Of a DNA stretch of 64,000 nucleotides, positions 22,225 to 33,304 are shown piece after piece; position 1 is the stretch's first letter; every line of letters starts with the position of its first letter. The notes beneath the pieces were generated by a model. It searched no databases. It saw nothing but the letters and a program-made list of their open reading frames with translations, and had not been told where the DNA came from. Both the position numbers and the translations under genes were made by a program. The stretch is from Metellina segmentata (taxonomy: Eukaryota > Arthropoda > Arachnida > Araneae > Tetragnathidae): assembly GCA_947359465.1 (NCBI GenBank), contig OX375878.1, positions 88,634,377 through 88,698,376 of the forward strand, given 5' to 3'.

Positions 22225-23449
22225 ATAGGGAAAAAGAGCTGGTCAAAATGGTGATTTCAAGGATTCTGCTACGTTTGTAAGCTACAGCGAGTCTCGAAAG
22301 GAAGCGAATTTAGATTCTCAACAAGATTCAAAGGTGTGATTCAAAAGTAAGGCTCGTGGGATAAAAGAACATGGTTTTGAAAGAATAATGAAATTAATTT
22401 TAAAATTTTTTTTTCGAATGTGAGCTATGAGACGTATTTACAGTTTGGTTTCTAATCAAATCTGTGTTGACCAATAAACTGTCACACATAAGTTCGGAAT
22501 TCAGTCCTTGGAATATTTATTGGCGAGTACCGAAATTAGATTCGTAGAACAAGCAAACTGACAGTACAGACAACACGTATTGATTATAAACACTATCGAC
22601 ATCTTGACAGAACATGCCTCTCGTAGCATTGATTAAAATTAGATAAAGTGCCTGCGATATAAGCGATTGGTAGTGTGATATTTATGGGGCATGCCCTTTG
22701 TCCTTTATGAGGCGAAGCAATTCCACTCTCTAAAAAACCAAGCTGAGAATATTACGTGAGAAGTTTTTTTTCTTTCCCTCGATTCTAAACTCCTACCTTT
22801 CTCCACAAAACTACTTTCTGCATTGCTACATATATCCACATTTCGATTCACCGAATTCCCTCCTATTATATTCTATGTGGTAAACCACAGGTGGCGAAAC
22901 CCATACCAAATCGATGAGTCATAACGCTATTCACATCACAAAAATGTCTCTAAAAGAACAAGCGGCAACGTATGGCATCTATTGATTATAATGCCCTTTC
23001 GACCACCAGATGTTTGAAAACAATGAAGTTATACATGTACTTGTGCCTACAGAAATATCGTTTATGAAATGCGATAAAGAGTATCATTTTTTAATCCCTG
23101 ATAGAACAAATAACCCTAACTTTTCCGTATGTTTCTAACGTTAATAAAGTCACACTTAAGATATTGGAAGTGTGGTAAAGTTGATTTTATGCATTAAATT
23201 TTAATTTTAATTTCACTATATTAGTTATTTAAATACAACTTTTTCTTCTAGTCACAAAAATACTAATCACTGGATTACCATTGGCAACAGGAATACATTT
23301 TTAACAAGTAAATATTTTCGATATTATTTTGAAGAGGTTGTATCCAGCCATATCACGTATTTGAACCAACCGTGTGATTTCAACGTCATTCTACAAATAT
23401 TATAATTGTGATAGTTCAATTGTTTCGTAAGTGCACGGTTTTCATTAAA
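22225..23449. other. No gene seen
   Basis: Mixed AT-rich sequence. No open frame above 60 codons and no recognisable repeat family. Confidence 0.4.
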
Positions 23450-24112
23450 CTAGGGGGCCTGCCCCCCGCTCGCTAGCGCTCGCCAACCCCCTTCGCAATC
23501 CTCATTGGTTCGCTGCGCGAACATATGCTCGCTTCGCGAACATATGCTCGCTTCGCTCGCCTCAATGAAGACATGTGTCCTAGCAGAAGGGATTGTTTAC
23601 AAAATATCTTACCAAAAAAAATGTTTTTCAAATCTAAATTTGCTGTATTACATAAAAAATATATACAGTATCTCTAAAATCGGAATTCAAATGAAAACTT
23701 TGTGCAAATTTTGACTCGAAATGTTAGCGTTGCTTTGGAAATTGAATACCCAGCATGTTGCTTGTGTGTACATTTTCCCAGCACTCAAGCGACCCACACT
23801 TTTTCATTGAGTTTGTTGCCGAAAGTTGTAGTGCAAGCGTCTTGTTGAACTATAATTGTTGGTCCTGAAAAGGACCGTTTTTTAAATGGCCCTGAAAAGA
23901 TCCTCCGCTTTCTTTGATTTCTATTATAAACTAACTGCAACAGCTCATTAAAATTTCCTTTTTTTTTTTCAATAAAATTTCATCCGATAACGCTATAAAT
24001 TCAATCGAAGCGCGAGACTTCGCGATAAACAAACAATCGTACAGTATTGCCAAAACGCGATTACAAATAACGTCTTTTTTTGTGAGCCACGTAAGAGAAT
24101 TATGTATATAGA
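23450..24112 (-). mobile_element. Helitron-like non-autonomous element, family 1 (copy 1), 663 bp
   Basis: On the minus strand it begins TC (TCTATATACATAATTCTC), preceded by A, and ends CTAG followed by T. That is the TC...CTAG structure in an A|T target expected of Helitrons. Just inside the 3' end is a GC-rich hairpin (GGGGG...CCCCC) preceded by a GCGAGCGCTAGCGAGC block, strikingly GC-rich for this genome. There are no terminal inverted repeats and no target duplication. The interior is non-coding and matches the copies at 27801 and 57225 along its length. Confidence 0.65.
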
Positions 24113-25677
24113 TTTTATTGAAATTTAGACAATTTCGTTTTCTTAACTTCAAACACTATATGTATAATATTTTTAGGAAGTAGACTTTTTGGAGAAATTA
24201 CATCCCTGCGTGTAACAAGACCAGGCAAAATGGAAATCTGTAGCTTTTATGCGTTTTTCCTTAATTTCAATTTTATTACATACATTATACAATAGTTTCT
24301 TTAAATCTCACACAATTACTAATATTTGAACTACCATTGGCAAAAAAAATTATATTTTTCACAAGAACATAACAAGACAAGAACATAATAAATAATTTTA
24401 GAAGAATAAAGCGTTCATTCGGTGTTAAGGTAGTTATTCAAAAAAAAATCTATAATGAATAATATTTTTGGACGTGTGTATATATATTTTTATAGTTCAT
24501 CACCAGTTTTTTATAGTTCATTTAAAATAAACTAATTCTCGATTTCTAGAGATTTTATGTTTGTTTTATGAGGTACTGAAAAAATGCTTAGTAACATTAA
24601 AGCACTTTCTTAGAACAACCACTTCGAAAAGAAAACTATTTTATAGTAGACAAACTGATAAAAAAATTGCCGTTTGGTAGTAAAAATGTACATCTTTAAA
24701 GAAATGTCTAATGAGTCTTAACAATTTATTTTGTCAGTCTTTAATCTTATTTGTGGTAGAAGATCGGTAGTTTTGCATTTGTAATACACTTTATAATACG
24801 TTGGTAGATGATCAGTTTGCTAATAAATGTTACAAATTAATCGCAACGATTTAAAATATCAAAATATTACCCACTGGCGAGTTCAAACACATTCCGTCTT
24901 ACAACCTGCAGTCTTTTCTGCAGGACTTCAAATCAATTTTGACCTTAAACAATGTAATCTTTCCAAATGATTACATTTTGTAAAAAAATGGGCATTTTGA
25001 TATTTTTAAAAGATTCTAATCTACAAAATGAGTCAATGTAACATTCCAAAGGATTCTATTCGAAGGAAATAATGAGAAATAAAAACTTCCAGAAGGAATA
25101 TTTTCTTATGAAATGATCAATATGATTCCGAAGGATTATATTCTAAGAAAATGAGAAATAAAATCTTTACACGGGCTTCTATTACAAGGAAAGAGCCAAT
25201 GGACCAATACAATATCTTTCCAAAGGTTGAAAGAATCCATGGATCTTTTAGATAGATGCGGTTACTTAGTCATTAAGAATGTAGTGGGGTAAAAGAAGCA
25301 CTACATTACTTAGAAATTTCGTGACACTCAGATGGTTAATAAATTTAGATCCTTAAAGCAATGGTAAGGCATTAAGTAACACGAAAAACTGAAACAAAGT
25401 CCAGTGTTGCTATAAGTCTGATGCAAAAAATATTTTACCAGAAAAAACATTACATAAATCTAACACAAAATTTCATCAATGGTTTATTAAGGTTGATGTA
25501 TAGTGCTGCATATAATAGTGAAGGTAATTTTTCCGCACAAGGGTCATAAAAGATTTGCCTTCATCTACGCTATCTCCTAGAAAAGTAAGAACATTGCCCT
25601 AGCTTAAAATTCAAGGTTTTGCAAAATAGTGATATAGAAAGCAGAACAATAGACAAACTAAATATATGACAGCAAAC
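24113..25677. other. No gene seen
   Basis: AT-rich, with no repeat family recognised. It would be intron or intergenic sequence if the neighbouring exon candidate is real. Confidence 0.35.
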
Positions 25678-25920
25678 CTTATGAACAACTTGCCTTAAAA
25701 GCGTTTCTCCAGGTGGTACATGGCACTCTTTTGAAGAAAGTTGTTTTGCTGGCATTTGTTTTCCTCGAGGGCTATTTAAAGAACCCTGATGGTTATCCGA
25801 TGTGTTATCGTATGTCGACTTCGCGTATGCTTGTGACCAAGGACTACATCTCTTGTGCGTGTTGAAGCTGTCCGTAATGTCGTGATAACACTGATTGGGG
25901 GACAATTTGGGAGTAATACT
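25678..25920 (-). CDS. Candidate internal coding exon of an unrecognised host gene
   Basis: On the minus strand a segment of 243 bp (81 codons, phase 0 at both ends) is open. It is bounded upstream by a plausible splice acceptor (a T-rich run, then ATCACAG with the exon starting at 25920) and downstream by CATAAG then GTTTGC (donor at 25678, a weak match to consensus). The predicted peptide is hydrophilic and non-repetitive (SITPKLSPNQCYHDITDSFN at the start, PPGETLLRQVVHK at the end). Base composition is visibly more balanced than the flanks, and no other copy occurs in the window. The frame stays open into the putative intron to 25570, but composition turns AT-rich. I recognise no domain. 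It could instead be a fragment of an unknown transposon. Confidence 0.4.
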
Positions 25921-26213
25921 CTGTGATGGGTTTGATGATAAAATTTAGATAACTACAGCACATGTGAAGAAACTCATTGTCGTAGTTTGAAAAATACTGA
26001 AAACTGTAGAAAATGTCCTTTTTCATCCAATTAGAAAAAGTTTAATAAACTGTTGAAAAAAGGCACATATAAAAAATATAGAAATCGGTAAGTCATTTTT
26101 TAAAATGCGTGGTAAAAGAAATAATTAGCTTTTTCTTATACAGTATTGGTATTATAAAAAGTTTGTAAGAGTTTACTCCCAACCTCATTTTGTACAACCT
26201 CATTAAAAATTAA
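25921..26213. other. No gene seen
   Basis: AT-rich spacer upstream of the exon candidate (minus-strand sense). Includes the pyrimidine-rich stretch proposed as the acceptor region. Confidence 0.35.
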
Positions 26214-26618
26214 CTAGGGGGCCGCCCCCCTGCTCTCTAACGCTCGGCAACCCCCGGAGGATTGCTTTACAATTCACACTGGTTCGTTGCAAAAACCTTG
26301 CTCTCACTTCGCTCTTTTCAATGAAGACATATGTCCTAGCCAAAGGAATTATTTACAACATATAATGTTCCAAAAAAAATTATTTTTCAAATGTGAATTT
26401 GTTGCACACAAAAAAAATTATTCAGTACCTCTGGAATCAGAACTCTAACACTTTGGAACTAAAATGAAAAGTTTGAGCAAATTTCTATTCGAAATGTGAG
26501 TGCTTCTTTGGAAATCGAATACCCAGCATGCTGCTTGTAAGCTACAACGCTCAACTATAATATTATTTTTTTTTTCAATAAAATTTCATCCATTAACGCT
26601 ATAAATTAAACTGAGGCG
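26214..26618 (-). mobile_element. Helitron-like family 1 (copy 2), truncated
   Basis: CTAG 3' terminus at 26214 and the same GC-rich terminal block and internal order as 23450-24112 (ATGAAGACATATGTCCTAGC, ATACCCAGCATGCTG, AAATTTCATCCATTAACGC). The 5' portion is lost where the hairpin at 26621 begins. Confidence 0.65.
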
Positions 26619-26620
26619 TA

Positions 26621-26646
26621 TTTCCTTTTTAATTTGAATTTGTTAT

Positions 26647-26696
<50 letters not shown>

Positions 26697-26728
26697 ATAA
26701 CAAATTCAATTTGAAATTAAAAAGGAAA
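26621..26728. repeat. Long inverted repeat around a (TA)n/(TG)n core
   Basis: The left arm TTTCCTTTTTAATTTGAATT...TTATACA (26621-26649) pairs with the inverse at 26694-26728, apart from a 6-base insertion in the right arm. The loop is a long TA run passing into TG. The arms would fold into a hairpin of about 30 bp. Confidence 0.85.
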
Positions 26729-27289
26729 CAAATGAAATATTTTGGTTTATTTAAGTTAATTCATTTATTCGATTAAGTATTATTTTATGATTTCAGCAGT
26801 CAGATTTTCTTCGAGTCAGGTATTTTTTCAATGAAAATACAAGGGCAATTATATAGTATATTCGAGTTAAATCAACAAATATATCCCAAATATTATGAAA
26901 ACCAAATTTAAAAAAAATATCGTTTTCAAATACACTTATAGAATAACATAATTTATAAATCTAGTTTTGTTTTATCTACGAACTATCATATTTTGATTGG
27001 GTTTGAATATGATTTCAGCTAATTATTGTAGGCGGGAAATATTAGATTCTGAAAAGAGATGCAAATCTTATATTATTGGTATTGCCTTACCACCGAACTA
27101 TCATGTTTTGAATACGTTTGACTGAATTTACTTTGGCGAGAAATACTAAACCGAAATGAGATATACGAATTCAATTCGCAAATCTTGTATTGCGAATCGA
27201 ATTCGTATATCTTGTATCCTTCGAACTATCACATTTCGACTAGATTTAATTACGATTTAAGTTAATTTTTTTAGGCGGAAACTATTTCA
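26729..27289. other. No gene seen; second inverted repeat at 27160-27211
   Basis: AT-rich. Arms GATATACGAATTCAATTCGC and its near-inverse (22 bp each, one mismatch) are separated by 8 bases. Confidence 0.6.
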
Positions 27290-27785
27290 TATATACTGTT
27301 ATAAAAGAGTTTATCTGTATACTGTATGCAGTGTCCTGACGAATGCATGGCACTTACAATAATGAAATTTGGCACACAGGTAGACCGAATTTTTTTCGAT
27401 TTTCGTATTGCACTCGAATTTTAAAATTTTATCTAGAACAATTTAAAATGAATTTTTTTTTATAGTTTTTTCTACCATTCTTTCTTTTTTCCTGAATGTG
27501 CCGTCCCCCGTACTTCGAATGAAGAAGGAACGAGTTTGCAATTTTCGACCGCTAACGTCAGCCCTCGGAGCCATGCCAAGTTTTCTGATTCTAGCGTGTT
27601 TTGATTTACGCTGTTGATAATAGCCACTTCGATGACATTACGGCGTTGCATGTGGAGCTCGTTTGCGAAGCAAACCAAATGGGGACACGTAGCAATCACC
27701 TGGAGTTAGCGAGCAGTGGTCACACCTGATCCCACGAAAAGAACTGTCACGGGCAACGCAGTGCTGGCCACGCAGTGTCTGGTTC
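27290..27785 (+). mobile_element. Helitron-like repeat, family 2 (plus), diverged copy
   Basis: Landmarks in order: ACTGTTATAAAAGAG, CATGGCACTTACAATAATG, ATTTGGCACACAGGTAGACC, GAATTTTAAAATTTTATC, and a terminal CACGGGCAACGCAGTGCTGG. It lies directly upstream of a family 1 copy at 27801. Confidence 0.55.
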
Positions 27786-27800
27786 TGAAAATAAAAGAGA

Positions 27801-28423
27801 CTAGGGGGCTAGCCCCCTGCTCGCTAGCGCTCGCCAACCCCCGGAGGATTGGTTTGGAATCCTCACTGGTTCGCTGCGCGAACCTATGCTCGCTTCGCTC
27901 GCATCAATGAAGACATGTGTCCTAGCAGAAGGGATTGTTTACAAAATATGATATTCAAAAAAAAAACATTTTTTTTCCAATCTAAATTTGCTGTTTGCAG
28001 AAAAGATATATACAGTGCCTCTGAAATCAGAATTCAAATAAAAACTGTGCAAATTTTGACTCGAAATGTGATCGCTGCTTTGGAAATTGAATACCCAGCA
28101 TGTTGTTTGTGTGTACATTTCCCCAGCACTCAAACGACCCACACTTTTTCATTGAGTTTGTTGTCCAAAGTTGAAGTTCAAGCGTATTGTTGAACTACAA
28201 TTGTTGGCCCTGAAAAGATCCTCCGTTTTCTTTGATTTCTATTACAAACTACAACAGCTCGACTAAAATTAATTTTTTAAAATAAAATTTCATCCGATTA
28301 CGCTATGAATTCAATTGAGGCGCGAGACTTCGTGATGGTAAACAAACAATCGCACAATGTTGCCAAACGCAATAACAAATAACATCTTTTTTGCGTGCCG
28401 CGTAAGAGAATTATATATATAGA
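27801..28423 (-). mobile_element. Helitron-like non-autonomous element, family 1 (copy 3), 623 bp
   Basis: Full-length. On the minus strand it starts TCTATATATATAATTCTC after A (28424) and ends with the perfect palindrome AGGGGGCTAGCCCCCT running into CTAG (27801-27804), then T. Internal sequence matches the copies at 23450 and 57225. The 114-codon plus-strand frame inside it (27849-28193) is not conserved between copies. Confidence 0.68.
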
Positions 28424-28524
28424 TCCGTGAATTATATTCTCAAATCAATAATTACTTTGATCATCGATATTTTGACTAGGTTTGACTATGATTTCAGTTA
28501 ATTACGTTAGGTGGGAAATATCAA

Positions 28525-28713
28525 TTCTCCACGTGGTTTTGACGAGATATCCCGTCCGTCAAGACCTGATCATTTTGCTAATGACGAGAAATCTCGTCAT
28601 CTAGATAGTGGTGATTCTTTTATGATGACGAGATCAAGATCTTATAGGTATTCGCCTGATGACGATACATCTAGCCCATCAAGATCTGCACTGACAAAAA
28701 CCAGGAGGGTTAA
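28525..28713. mobile_element. piggyBac-like TTAA MITE (copy 3)
   Basis: The right end is clear: CCAGGAGGG then TTAA (28710-28713). The interior has GACGAGATATCCCGTC, ATGACGAGAAATCTCGTC and CATCAAGATCTG. The left end is degenerate (near CCACGTGGTTTTGACGAG), so the left border is approximate. Confidence 0.65.
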
Positions 28714-29222
28714 ACTCTGAAAAAAGAAATACGCGAGTTTTGAAAAGTTAAAAAAAAAAACGATGAAGGACAACAATATCAATGCGTCGTATGTATGCAA
28801 ATGTCTACTTTATATGCAGCGCTTTGTTACGGGATTTTTCCTTTCCCTTCATTATGTTTTAATGAAGGGTCAGTTGAGAAGTCAGACAGTAAAACGCACG
28901 TCGTCTCATAAGAAATTGCGGAAAGGGGTTCGCTATCTTTCTAACGAACCATGTCAAGTTTTTTTCATTGTGAAGAGCTCGTCTTTATCGGTGGACAGGG
29001 GTATTATCCTTTAACAAGCGACACGCACATGACGCAGTGGCCAGTTCACAAACGAGAAGACTCGAAGGAAGAGGACCAGCAGCTTTGTGCGGAGACTTGA
29101 AGATGCAATAGAAGTGCATAGACTACGGTGATAGCTTGTCGAAATTACCACGGTTTAATTACAAACAACACTGATTGAAAATACATTGTTGGATGGTTAC
29201 TTTTATGTAATGCTTTCTGAAT
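28714..29222. other. No gene assigned
   Basis: An 83-codon plus-strand frame (28763-29014) has no recognisable motif. GC content is slightly higher at 28990-29130. No splice or promoter context I can support. Confidence 0.35.
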
Positions 29223-29255
29223 TACAGTGGACTCGCGTTTTTTTTTTTTTTTTTT

Positions 29256-29860
29256 AACTCCGGGGACCATCTTTATCAAAGAACTGACGTATTCCTGACA
29301 GACATTCTGTGGCTTCTTTGATAGTTGGTCTTGGGATGACATCTTCATCAAAGAACTGACGTAGTCCTGACAGACATTCTGTGGCTTCTTTGATAGTTGG
29401 TCTTGGGATGACATCTTCATCAAAGAACTGACGTAGTCCTGACAGCCATTCTGTGGCTTCTTTGATAGTTGGTCTTGGGATGACATCTTCATCAAAGAAC
29501 TGACGTAGTCCTGACAGACATTCTGTGGCTTCTTTGATAGTTGGTCTTGGGATGACATCTTCATCAAAGAACTGACGTAGTCCTGACAGCCATTCTGTGG
29601 CTTCTTTGATAGTTGGTCTTGGGATGACATCTACGCATTCTTCTTCATCGGATTGTTCCTCGGCATTCCCGTTCAACACCTGATGTATGATTTCATAATC
29701 CGATATCACTTATGTGCATGCTTGAACATTCTCGTTCACAGTCAGAAATTCATGAAAGATAAAGTTTTCACGAACTTGAGGATTCCTTTGACGAAGTTCC
29801 TGGATCAAGGCTTCATCTGCATTGAGATCGGATTCATTCCTGGGGATTCCCTTCCCCCCC
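29256..29860 (-). pseudogene. Tigger-like transposase C-terminal remnant with expanded repeat
   Basis: Read on the minus strand, the frame begins near NESDLNADEALIQELRQRN (about 29850) and has an in-frame TAA just before VISDYEIIHQVL (about 29707). An acidic stretch AEEQSDEEE follows, and then five copies of a 24-residue unit DVIPRPTIKEATEWLSGLRQ plus FFDE. An acidic tail with EEII-type and helix segments is usual at the C-terminus of Tigger/Jerky DDE transposases. The HTH and catalytic domains are absent. Assignment to Tigger is supported by the CAGTGGAC/TA ends. The protein match itself is from memory and moderate. Confidence 0.65.
29269..29628. repeat. 72-bp tandem repeat, exactly five units, in coding frame
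   Basis: Units at 29269, 29341, 29413, 29485 and 29557, all exactly 72 bp and nearly identical. Units 3 and 5 have AGCCATTCT where the others have AGACATTCT (Trp versus Cys on the minus strand). The period is a multiple of three, so the minus-strand frame stays open throughout. Confidence 0.95.
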
Positions 29861-30102
29861 CCCCCCTTACTAACATGGAAGGTCCGGATTCTAACCAGTC
29901 TGAAAAAATTTCACCCTTTCCCGTCAAATGTTTCTCTTCTAAAGGAGAACAATGAAAATGAAAGTGAGGAAACTGAGTTCGTAGAAAAGAATGTGTAATT
30001 TTGGTTCATAAATGGGAGGGGAAATTAAGATTATTTCTATGGGATACTATTAGTAAAAACATGCAATTCGTAAATTGGAGGTTCGTAAAATCGCGTCCAC
30101 TG

Positions 30103-30315
30103 TACTTGTAAAGGTTTATGTACAGTTTTAAATTGTAAGAACCGGAAAATGGAAGTTTTTATACAAAAATATTTCATTTTTAGTACATAAAAATAATTTT
30201 AACATAATGAGAAAGGATGAGGTTTTTCGTCTTAACGATTCTTAGTGCTTTGAATTGGAAGAGTTGAAAATTTAAGTTTTCTCAGAAAAAATACTTCACT
30301 TTTAGGATTGTTGGT
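30103..30315. other. No gene seen
   Basis: AT-rich. A loosely repeated phrase (GGAA.ATG..GTTTT...TACTT.A.TTTTAG) occurs twice. Confidence 0.4.
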
Positions 30316-30508
30316 GGGTTGGTTTTGGGGTTTTATGAGGCGAAAGGGTCGTATTTGCCCATGCTGCTATACAATAAAAGTTTTACTTACACAGAAAAGA
30401 GGAATACACCCAGGGAGGAATGAAACTAACAGCAATCGCACATACGCCTCCTCCAGCTCGAAGGCTGGTAGAGCAGTAAGCATACCCATTGAGCCACGAC
30501 GACTCTAA
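30316..30508 (-). mobile_element. tRNA-derived SINE, type C, about 190 bp
   Basis: Minus strand: box-A-like GTGGCTCAATGGGTATGC (about 30490-30503), a hairpin-forming CCAGCCTTCGAGCTGG, a box-B-like TTAGTTTCATTCC, the shared CTGGGTGTATTCC and TCTGTGTAAGTAAAACTTTT phrases, and a tail ending near AACCAACC. The partner copy is at 12776. Confidence 0.65.
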
Positions 30509-31320
30509 ATTTTTAAATGTACCCTTCCAAAAAAGTACTTTATTTCAAACTTATAAAAATTTTCCCCTATTTTCTTTTGCTAACATTCCAAAAGCTTATT
30601 GAAAGCAAATGGATTCATTTCTCTGAGACATGGAGACATGAAGGTCAGCCGTTCATCCATTTAATTTTCAGATTTCAGAAAGATAAATGTATTCCTGTTC
30701 AGAGATTTGACGTTTTTTGTCAATGTAACGCAGATTAGTCTCGTTGTGTAATACACATATACATCATTTGATGTATTTCTAATATGTTAAGCACTCAGGA
30801 AAATACTTTGAGACGTCTAGACCACGCTTAAACTTTAGCAACCAACAACAATTTGATTATGTCCTACATTGAATTTATATTTCACTTCGAAGTTATCAGG
30901 ACACATATTTGGCTAGACACGATATAATTAGTAACAAAATCAGATAACTTTCCAAAAACGTGACTGATATCCAACTGTATCTAAACATTATTTCTTTAAA
31001 TAAAAATTACCTCATAAGGATGTGAACGGTTTGAGGTATTTTGACGAAGATTACGTCTTACCTTTCGAAAAAGGGGTACCACGCTTAATTTTTGAGTGTC
31101 ACAAAAAAGCGTAAGTAGGAAAAATTTAATAACTTGAAAAATATAAATGATACATAAATGAACGATATCCGTTCAAAAGAGCATTAAACATAGAATGTTA
31201 TAAATTTTCATTGATCTTGCGCTGACTTCATCAGCTGGTGCAATCACAACGCAAAGTTGAGTCTAGAGAATACACACTGCCGCTCACATTAATGTTGTCT
31301 ATACCCGGCCTCCTTTGTGT
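30509..31320. other. No gene seen
   Basis: AT-rich. A 73-codon plus-strand frame (30517-30738) shows no recognisable motif. Confidence 0.4.
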
Positions 31321-31905
31321 GAGCACGATGTTTGAGGTGTCATTTGATTCATCTCTTTGCGCTTTATAAATAATAATAGAAACAAAAACTAAATATTTAA
31401 TACTTGTCAAGATATCGGGCTACAAAGTGTGGAAATTTCGCAAAAATTTCAAAATGTTCAAATACATGCATAATAAACGCAGGAAAAATTACAGAAATTT
31501 CAACTGGATGAAAGATTGTGAGATAGGGTATCCAAGAAGTTCCAGATGTCCGATGCTGAGCGTCAAGGGGCTCGGCGAGAGGCCTCAAAGTTAAGGCGAC
31601 GCCCCACTCGCATAATTTAGTCTAGCTCCGGCATCGACGCGAGCACGACATTTCAGGTGTCATTTGTTTTATCTCTTTGCGTTTTATAAATCATAATAAA
31701 AATAAGATCTAAACATTTAGTACTTGTTTAGATATCGGACTTCAAAATGTGAAAAATCACAAAAATTTCAAAACGTCGAAATATATGCATAATAAACACC
31801 AAATTAATTATAAAAAAATTACAACAGGAAGAAAGATCGAGAGATGATGAATCTAAAAAGATCCGAACATCCAATGCCGAGTGTCAACGGACTCGGAGGA
31901 AGTTC
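31321..31905. repeat. Diverged tandem duplication, period about 320 bp
   Basis: Copies begin at GAGCACGATG (31321) and GAGCACGACA (31641) and share GGTGTCATTTG, ATCTCTTTGCG, TGCATAATAAAC and a final CGTCAA.GG.CTCGG. They are about 80 percent alike by eye. Identity of the unit is unknown. Confidence 0.75.
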
Positions 31906-32242
31906 TTGAAAGTATAGTCGTCGCACCTTCAAGGTGAACACATACGTGATACTAGTGCGCCAAATACCTACACCGCTCAGTTCGACGCAAATAGCATATC
32001 TGTTTACATAAACGTTTTATAGTCGAATGATGGAGTTCAACCCATAGAGGTCGGTAATGAGCCACAGCATTTAACATCAACAGCGAGTTCACCAATTGTG
32101 ATACGTATATCTGCGGAGCGATGAACATTAGATGAGTGAGATTAAAACAGTGTAGTACTAATTTCTTTCACTCTCATTCACCATGTGGCCTCACTGACGT
32201 ATTCTACGCCGTAAACCTTTGTTTTTTAATTATTGTTTGAGG
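31906..32242. other. No gene seen
   Basis: Less AT-rich than average, but with no open frame of length or recognised motif. Confidence 0.4.
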
Positions 32243-32475
32243 CATTAACGTCTTACTGGCGCAATACAACAGGATATTGTCGATGGTTCGGGATCAATCC
32301 GGAAAGGAAAGATCCAAGGACAACTCCTAGTAATTTTGAAGCACGGTTTGATGACGAGAACAACACCTGAGCTGACACCCCACTCTCCAAATTTCCACAA
32401 ACGGGAGGGCATTTAAGGCTAAGGAGAGATTTAACGTGTACTAGCCTCCACGTACACGATATGGTGACTGGTGCA
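32243..32475 (-). mobile_element. SINE type B, body and 3' part (minus)
   Basis: Inverse of the family tail (ATTAACGTC), ATCAATCCGG, GAAAGATCC, then CACCTGAGCTG.CACCCCACT and CAAATTTCCACA. It ends near the position where the tRNA head would start, with the head missing. Confidence 0.7.
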
Positions 32476-32833
32476 CGTTTATCTTGATATTAATATTTGG
32501 TTGGATCAAGCTTTTGGACAGTTTGAAGAAACTCAAAAATACATACTTAAATAGCATAACTTTTTCAATTGTGACAAGAAAAATGCATCGATATAACATC
32601 AAAATCTCCCTTGGTTATCGCCATCTCTCTTACCTTAAGCTGTCTGTCCAACAAACTCCGTACCAGCAGAACTTGAAATAGACTAATAATACATTGTAGG
32701 TTAAGATTAAATATCAGAAGTTAGTTTCCATCTTACTACATCTCGATCTATTCACTACTACTTTATTATTAATTCTTAGTTTCCTTTAATGATTGAAAAA
32801 CCGGATTAGCTAATCAGAACCAATGTCACTTAC
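32476..32833. other. No gene seen
   Basis: AT-rich. Leads into the repeat units that hold the Tc1 element. Confidence 0.4.
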
Positions 32834-33304
32834 AGTATAAAACTGATTTATTTATCTTAATTAAAAAAAAACATACCTATAAATTGTTAAGAAACTGATA
32901 AATATAAAATCGAAGAACAAATTTACACCAGATTTCAGTTTAACCATGAATCCCTATATTAGTCATTTAATTTTGAATTCCTAGACGCGATGCTTTATTT
33001 AAAAACAATTTAATCGATTTTTACACATACCTTAAGAGTGTCCCTTAAGAGTTCACCTGGAAAGTTCACAGTCTTTGAACGTTCTTCGGAAGTGAATTAA
33101 AGTCATAATAAATGAACCAATGAACTAATTTGAACCAATGTCAGTTACAGTATAAAACTTTAATATACACTGCTGGGGCACCCAAATTGCAACACTAAGA
33201 AATACAAGAGATATCACAACAAAATTTATTTTGTAGATAACATGTTGACCAAGTATCAAATGATTAAATTTATAGACTTCTGAGAAGTGTGGTTCCTGCC
33301 AAAA

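Larger units (their letters stand above)
29225..30102. mobile_element. Tigger/pogo-like element, internally deleted, 878 bp
   Basis: Termini CAGTGGACTCGCG (29225) and CGCGTCCACTG (to 30102) are inverted repeats flanked by TA at 29223-29224 and 30103-30104. The inner right end reads, inverted, CGATTTTACGAACCTC, a phrase typical of Tigger-like termini. The interior holds the C-terminal part of a transposase gene on the minus strand with a 72-bp tandem expansion. A run of 14 C (about 29857-29870) and a poly-T run (29239-29255) mark replication-slippage-prone spots. Confidence 0.78.

Noticed and set aside
27849..28193. 114-codon open frame
   Set aside because: Lies inside a Helitron-like repeat and is not open in the parallel copies at 23450 and 57225.
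29145..29630. 161-codon open frame with repeated SSQDQLSKKPQN units
   Set aside because: Out-of-frame reading of the same 72-bp repeat. The frame one step over carries the transposase-like acidic tail.
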